Assembly (NCBI GenBank): GCA_002348185.1
Contig: DDYW01000076.1
Span: 13,444-30,562 of the forward strand
DNA from: Candidatus Hydrogenedentes bacterium UBA2224
GTDB lineage: Bacteria; Hydrogenedentota; Hydrogenedentia; Hydrogenedentales; SLHB01
Reading direction: 5' to 3'
Length of the DNA stretch: 17,119 nucleotides
Shown here: positions 13,366 to 17,119 of the stretch, piece after piece
How the letters are laid out: each line of letters opens with the position of its first letter
How positions within the stretch are numbered: position 1 is the first letter of the stretch
The notes under the pieces: generated by a model
The model's input: only the letters and a program-made list of their open reading frames with translations
Databases searched by the model: none
What the model was told of the DNA's origin: nothing
Position numbers and translations under genes: made by a program

Positions 13366-13435
13366 ATCAACCACGTCACCGCCAAGAGCCTCCCTCGAAA
13401 ACCTCCCCATCCGAACGGGGACACGTAGTCGCGCC

Positions 13436-13462
13436 AAGAAGAATGCCGGGCTGGCGCCCGGC
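13436..13462 (-). terminator. Intrinsic terminator of the HtrA operon
   Basis: On the minus strand GCCGGGC, a 4-base loop and GCCCGGC make a perfect 7-bp stem (13462-13445). It is followed at once by ATTCTTCTT (13444-13436). It lies 43 bases after the stop codon of the TPR-like lipoprotein gene, the last of the three-gene operon. Confidence 0.65.
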
Positions 13463-13504
13463 GATCCCAGGCGGGCCCGCACGGGTCAGTCCCGGTTACC
13501 CCGC

Positions 13505-14107
13505 TCAGATGAACGTTCCAACACCCGCCCGGGGTTCGGGGTCCGGCCCCTCGTCGGTGAGCGGCTTGAGGAGGTTCTCGAGGTGGACGACGTCCGGCGC
13601 GCTGGGGTCGATGGCCTTGGCGTCGTCGACGGCCTGCTGGAGGCTGGCGAGAATGCTCTCAAGCGTCGCTCCGGCAAGCTGTCCGGGGTGGTCGATGACA
13701 AAGGTCAGCTGCCGCAGGTAGACTTTGGCGCGCTCGACGTTGCAGATGATGTCAAAATAGGTGTCCGGAAAGCGCTTGATCGTGCTGCGTTTGCCCTGGG
13801 CGTAAAAGAGTTGGCGGGCCAGCCGGAGTTCGCCTTCCGCGAGCACCAGCCACGGGCCTTCCCGGCCGTTGAATTCGGCGACGTTAAGCCAGCAGCGCCC
13901 GAGATAGAAGTGCGCGCCGGAATCCTCCGGGTGCCGGACCAGGTACTCCTTCAGCACGGAGATGGCCTCGGCCCACTGCTCTTCGAGCACAAGAAATTCG
14001 GCCCGGGCCATCCGGTCTTCTCCGCTCTCGCCGGGCGGCCCGGAACATCCCGTCAGCGCGGCGCCAGCGGCCAGCACCGCCATCCCGATACCCATCAGAG
14101 CGCGCAT
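13505..14107 (-). CDS. Small TPR-like lipoprotein
   Basis: A 200-residue predicted lipoprotein. The signal peptide ends in the lipobox L-T-G-C (C21). Residues about 34-80 form a TPR-like helix pair (ARAEFLVLEEQWAEAISVLKEY, then PEDSGAHFYLGRCW). The remainder is helical, with a proline- and acid-rich tail and no motif that I recognise. It starts only 3 bp after the stop of the second HtrA-like gene, with a weak GGGA site, so it is the third gene of one operon. A role as a periplasmic adaptor for the two HtrA-like proteins is inferred only from position. Confidence 0.75.
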   Translation of the reverse strand: MRALMGIGMAVLAAGAALTGCSGPPGESGEDRMARAEFLVLEEQWAEAISVLKEYLVRHPEDSGAHFYLGRCWLNVAEFNGREGPWLVLAEGELRLARQLFYAQGKRSTIKRFPDTYFDIICNVERAKVYLRQLTFVIDHPGQLAGATLESILASLQQAVDDAKAIDPSAPDVVHLENLLKPLTDEGPDPEPRAGVGTFI

Positions 14108-14110
14108 GGG

Positions 14111-15517
14111 CTATTCCCAACGGGGCTGCAGCCGGAAGAACCCGGTTCGCGCCCCCGCCCGGCAAAACACCGGCACTTCGGCGGGCCGCGCTTCCTTGAC
14201 TTTGTTCACGGCGGCCTCGAATTCCGCGATCGTCGTCACCGGGTATTCGCCGAAACGGAGAATGATGACCCCGGGCCGCATTCCGGCCAGATGCGCCCAA
14301 CTCCCGGATTTCACCCGCCGCACAATGACGCCCTGGGTTTCGTCGGGCAGGTTGAGCAGTATCCGCACGTCGGTCGTCAACGCCCGCACAGTCAGGCCGA
14401 AGGTGTCCTCGACGAATTCTTCGGCGTCCTTGGCCGAAACGGGACGTTCGGTGAGCACGATGGTGATGTCCATCGCCTGGCCATTGCGCAGGAGCTTGAC
14501 CGGTATCTCGCGGCCCACGCCGGTTTCGCGCACCAGTTTGGTGAACCCGACAATCTCGCTGTTCTTCTTGGCGCGCATGGGCGTGCCGTCGAAACTGGTG
14601 ATCACGTCGCCGCGCTGGATGCCGGCGGCCTCGGCGGGCGAACCCTCCACCACCGTGGAAATGACCACGCCGCCTTTCTTGGGCAGTCCCCAATACTCGG
14701 CCAGGTCGTCCGTCAGCGGCTGGCTGAACACGCCAATCCAGGCGATGGGCTGGTCGGCCTCGAGGGTGTCTTCGGTGGGCGGATTCTGGATGTACTTCGC
14801 GAAAAGGGGCGCCTGGTATACCAGCGGATGGCCGCTGCGCACGTAAAGTTCCCCGCCTTCCGCCGGGGCGAGGTCGTAGCCCACCACGCCGACGATGCGA
14901 CCCCGCGAATCAATGACCGGCGCGCCCACGTACCCGAACGGGATGGCGTCGTCAATGCAATACGTCGTGCGGGGCTTTTCAATGACGGCGCTGATCGCGC
15001 GCGTGAGCGCCCCGCGGGCGAAATCGAGCGTCTCCCCCATGATCCCGAACATCAGGATGTGTTCGCCCAGGCCCAGGTGTCCGTCCGAAGCGAACGTGAC
15101 GCAGGGGAACCGCTCGCCCGGCTCGCCCTGGATCCGCACAAAACACACGTTGATGTCGTCCGGCTTCTTGAGGAATACGCCGTCATATTCCTTTTCATCC
15201 TCCCCTTCCCCTACAACCACGCGGATGTTGGACGGATCCGATTTGTCGGACTGCATGTGGCCGTGCGTCATGACCAGCCCGTCGGGCGATACGATGAGCC
15301 CCAGCGCGCGCGTCGACCGTTTCTGGGTTTCGCCGGTGCGCTGCGATTCCACTTCGGCGGTGAAATTAAGCAGGCAGATGACCGGGGCAATGGCCTTTTG
15401 CTGCGACGCAATAAACGCGGGGGAAAAGGCGCCCGCCTCTTCCACGGCGGGGGCCGCCGCGAGGCCCGCCGCCAGACCGGTCACGATCCAGAGGGCAACG
15501 AGGCTATTCGTCCTCAT
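14111..15517 (-). CDS. HtrA-like protein with two PDZ domains and no catalytic serine (putative pseudoprotease)
   Basis: A 468-residue exported protein (signal peptide 1 to about 22, cleaved near AAA). The trypsin-like domain (about 35-235) keeps the histidine region THGHM (H87) and an aspartate in KPDDINVCF (D121). The GNSGG motif is replaced by FGYVGAP, so V197 stands where the catalytic serine should be. Two PDZ domains follow (about 250-360 and 370-460), each with the GxxxGDVI- or GMRPGVII-like turn. It overlaps the upstream intact HtrA-like gene by 14 bp, with GGAG nine bases before its ATG inside that gene. It likely acts as a binding or regulatory partner, or a chaperone, rather than a protease. 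All other HtrA features are retained, so decay is less likely than a changed role. Confidence 0.83.
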   Translation of the reverse strand: MRTNSLVALWIVTGLAAGLAAAPAVEEAGAFSPAFIASQQKAIAPVICLLNFTAEVESQRTGETQKRSTRALGLIVSPDGLVMTHGHMQSDKSDPSNIRVVVGEGEDEKEYDGVFLKKPDDINVCFVRIQGEPGERFPCVTFASDGHLGLGEHILMFGIMGETLDFARGALTRAISAVIEKPRTTYCIDDAIPFGYVGAPVIDSRGRIVGVVGYDLAPAEGGELYVRSGHPLVYQAPLFAKYIQNPPTEDTLEADQPIAWIGVFSQPLTDDLAEYWGLPKKGGVVISTVVEGSPAEAAGIQRGDVITSFDGTPMRAKKNSEIVGFTKLVRETGVGREIPVKLLRNGQAMDITIVLTERPVSAKDAEEFVEDTFGLTVRALTTDVRILLNLPDETQGVIVRRVKSGSWAHLAGMRPGVIILRFGEYPVTTIAEFEAAVNKVKEARPAEVPVFCRAGARTGFFRLQPRWE

Positions 15518-16916
15518 CGGGTTGTTCTCCGTTCGGTTCTTCGCTGTCTTCCTCGTCCAGTATGACCTCGCCCGCCGCCTCGTCTCCGTTTTCGGCGCCG
15601 GGTTCGAGTTTCAGCAGTTCAAACCGGGTCAGCGCGCCTCGCTTGACGTCCAGCAGGACAAGGCGGTTGGCGGCGGCGTTGATCGCGTCGTAGCGTTCCT
15701 GAAACTCGGCGAGATTGGCGATTTCCTGCCCGTCCACGCTGAGCACGATATCGCCCTGCCGGAGACCGGATGCGGCGGCCACCGTGCCCACCTCGACGCC
15801 CGCGATGACGAGGCCCCGGCTTGACGGCAGGCGGGCCGCCTGCACAATGGCGGGCGTCAGGTCGGCCGCGGTAAATCCCCATTCGGCGAATTCCACTTCC
15901 TCGCCCTTGTAATCGCTCTCCTCCATGGTCACCACCGCAATGTCCTGCGTCTCTTCACCCCGGCGCACCGTGAAGGTCGCCGGCGAACCGATGGGCAGGT
16001 CGGCCACGCGCTTGAGCACCACCGGAAGGTCTTCCTCAAAACGGGCGTGAACCGGTTCGCCGTTCACCGCGATGATCACGTCGCCGGGCGCGAACCCGGC
16101 CGCGGCGGCGGGGCCCAGCGGGTCAACGTCCGCCACCACCACGCCGCGCTGCGAGGGGTCATCGGTCTTGCTGGTCATTTCCTGCATGCGGACCCCGATC
16201 CAGCTTCGCGGCACGTGCCCGTGTTCGATGATGGCCCCGATCACTTCCCGGGCGGCGTTCACGGGGATGGCAAACCCGACGTTGTCCGCCCCGGAGAGTT
16301 TCCGGGTGTTGATGCCGATGACCTCCCCCTTGAGATTGACCAGCGGTCCGCCGCTGTTGCCGGGATTGATGGCCGCGTCTGTCTGGATCCACGTGTTGTA
16401 CGGAGCGGGCCGCGGCCCCTCTTCACCCAAATAGCGGTCGGTGACGCTCACGATCCCCTTGGATATCGAGCGCGACAGGCCGTGGGGGCTGCCCAGCGCC
16501 AGCACCGTCTGCCCGGGCTCGATATGCGCCGAATGCCCCAGCTCCGCGGCCGGCAGCTGCGTCTCGTCGACCTTCAGTTTCAACACGGCGATGTCCGTGT
16601 ACCGGTCCGTACCGACCACTTCCGCGTCGATCTCGTCCCGGTTATAGAGCACGCAACGCACCTGGGTGCTGTCGCCCGCGACGTGTTCGTTCGTCACCAC
16701 ATAGCCGTCGGGGGAGATGATGAAGCCGCTGCCTTCCACCACGTATTCCTGTTTCTGGCCGCTGGCGAAGCTCTCCTTCACGGGGCGGATGTGGACCAGC
16801 GACGGAATGACCTTGTTTTTCGCCCTGATCACGGCGTGCTCGCCGGGGCCGCCCATCGTGGCGCATCCCGCGGCCGCCAGCGCCAACGGTGCCAACCATT
16901 TCATGCTTGCTCTCAA
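15504..16916 (-). CDS. HtrA/DegP-like serine protease (S1C), lipoprotein, two PDZ domains
   Basis: A 470-residue envelope protease and chaperone. The signal peptide ends in A-A-G-C (C18), a plausible lipobox. The complete triad is visible: H78 in TNEHVAGD, D108 in YTDIAVLKL and S178 in NPGNSGGPL. PDZ1 covers about 208-310 (GFAPGDVIIAVNG) and PDZ2 about 335-440 (GLRQGDIVLSVDG). The last 25 residues are strongly acidic. The start is read as TTG 16916 because AAGGAG sits seven bases upstream. The ATG four codons later (16904) would be 19 bases from that site, which is too far. It is the first gene of a tightly packed three-gene unit with a serine-less paralogue and a TPR-like lipoprotein. Confidence 0.9.
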   Translation of the reverse strand: MRASMKWLAPLALAAAGCATMGGPGEHAVIRAKNKVIPSLVHIRPVKESFASGQKQEYVVEGSGFIISPDGYVVTNEHVAGDSTQVRCVLYNRDEIDAEVVGTDRYTDIAVLKLKVDETQLPAAELGHSAHIEPGQTVLALGSPHGLSRSISKGIVSVTDRYLGEEGPRPAPYNTWIQTDAAINPGNSGGPLVNLKGEVIGINTRKLSGADNVGFAIPVNAAREVIGAIIEHGHVPRSWIGVRMQEMTSKTDDPSQRGVVVADVDPLGPAAAAGFAPGDVIIAVNGEPVHARFEEDLPVVLKRVADLPIGSPATFTVRRGEETQDIAVVTMEESDYKGEEVEFAEWGFTAADLTPAIVQAARLPSSRGLVIAGVEVGTVAAASGLRQGDIVLSVDGQEIANLAEFQERYDAINAAANRLVLLDVKRGALTRFELLKLEPGAENGDEAAGEVILDEEDSEEPNGEQPDEDE

Positions 16917-16952
16917 AGCGACTCTCCTTGTCGACGGATTCCCAGACTCATT

Positions 16953-16987
16953 CCCGCGATTATAATGTAACCCGCGATCATTCTACA
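16953..16987 (-). promoter_or_regulatory. Candidate promoter of the HtrA operon with a flanking direct repeat
   Basis: A perfect TATAAT -10 (16964-16959) lies 43 bp before the start codon; the -35 at 17 bp is poor (TGTAGA, 16987-16982). ATCGCGGG occurs twice on the minus strand, at 16978-16971 and 16960-16953, with a period of 18 bp. The two copies bracket the -10 box and could bind an activator or repressor. The rest of 16917-17119 shows no gene that I can support. One minus-strand frame is open from the edge to a TGA overlapping the TTG start (16915-16913), and one plus-strand frame from 17018 is open to the edge, but neither shows a recognisable motif. Confidence 0.45.
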
Positions 16988-17119
16988 GGTATTTCCCGAC
17001 ACACCCGTCGCCGGATGCCTCGAGGTACCACGGTGCGTGCCCTGGCCTGGTGCATGCGGTGCGGACGCCTTATCTGTATCATGCGCATCTCCAGAGCGCC
17101 AACGGCGAAATCTCAGCCG

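Noticed and set aside
13583..15565. Plus-strand open frame of 660 codons antisense to the HtrA-like and TPR-like genes
   Set aside because: It runs across three features on the opposite strand, is rich in H/R/G and resembles no family.
17018..17119. Start of a plus-strand gene at the right edge
   Set aside because: The frame is open to the edge but only 34 codons are visible, without a ribosome binding site or motif.

Overview
This is a high-GC, gene-dense bacterial window with at least eleven protein-coding genes in short co-directional blocks. No RNA gene, CRISPR array, transposase or phage gene was found. The mix points to a heterotrophic lineage of the Planctomycetota/Hydrogenedentota/Verrucomicrobiota kind: an exported GH42-like glycosidase with a carbohydrate-binding domain, a Tat-exported Gfo/Idh/MocA oxidoreductase, a sugar kinase and exported HtrA-type proteins. 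This is inference from gene content, and no phylogenetic marker is present.

Layout. (1) 1-434, minus: 5' part of a sensor-less histidine kinase that runs off the left edge. (2) 694-3336, minus: secreted GH42-like glycosidase. It is divergent from (3) 3726-5132, plus: Tat-exported oxidoreductase, followed by (4) a uracil-DNA glycosylase family protein (5191-5874) and (5) an SLC13-type permease with cytoplasmic TrkA-C domains (6000-7796). (6) A minus-strand block transcribed from about 10.7 kb down to 7.8 kb: class III hybrid-cluster protein (hcp), an Rrf2 regulator, and an acyltransferase whose start overlaps the regulator stop. (7) 10908-13186, plus: a GH1-fold protein translationally coupled to a BadF/BadG-type sugar kinase. 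(8) 16916-13505, minus: HtrA-like protease lipoprotein, a second HtrA-like protein and a small TPR-like lipoprotein, packed tightly and closed by a good intrinsic terminator.

Working together. Blocks 2, 3 and 7 suggest use of glycans or glycosides. Block 6 looks like a nitrosative or redox stress module under Rrf2 control; a dyad overlaps a sigma70-like hcp promoter. Block 8 looks like an envelope quality-control unit.

The most unusual points are: (a) the GH1-fold protein has lost both catalytic glutamates but keeps the fold signatures and is coupled to a kinase; (b) the second HtrA-like protein has lost its catalytic serine beside an intact paralogue; (c) the GH42-like enzyme carries a carbohydrate-binding jelly roll that appears circularly permuted and inserted after the first barrel strand; (d) two distant intergenic regions each hold exactly four 9-bp units built on GTCCA.
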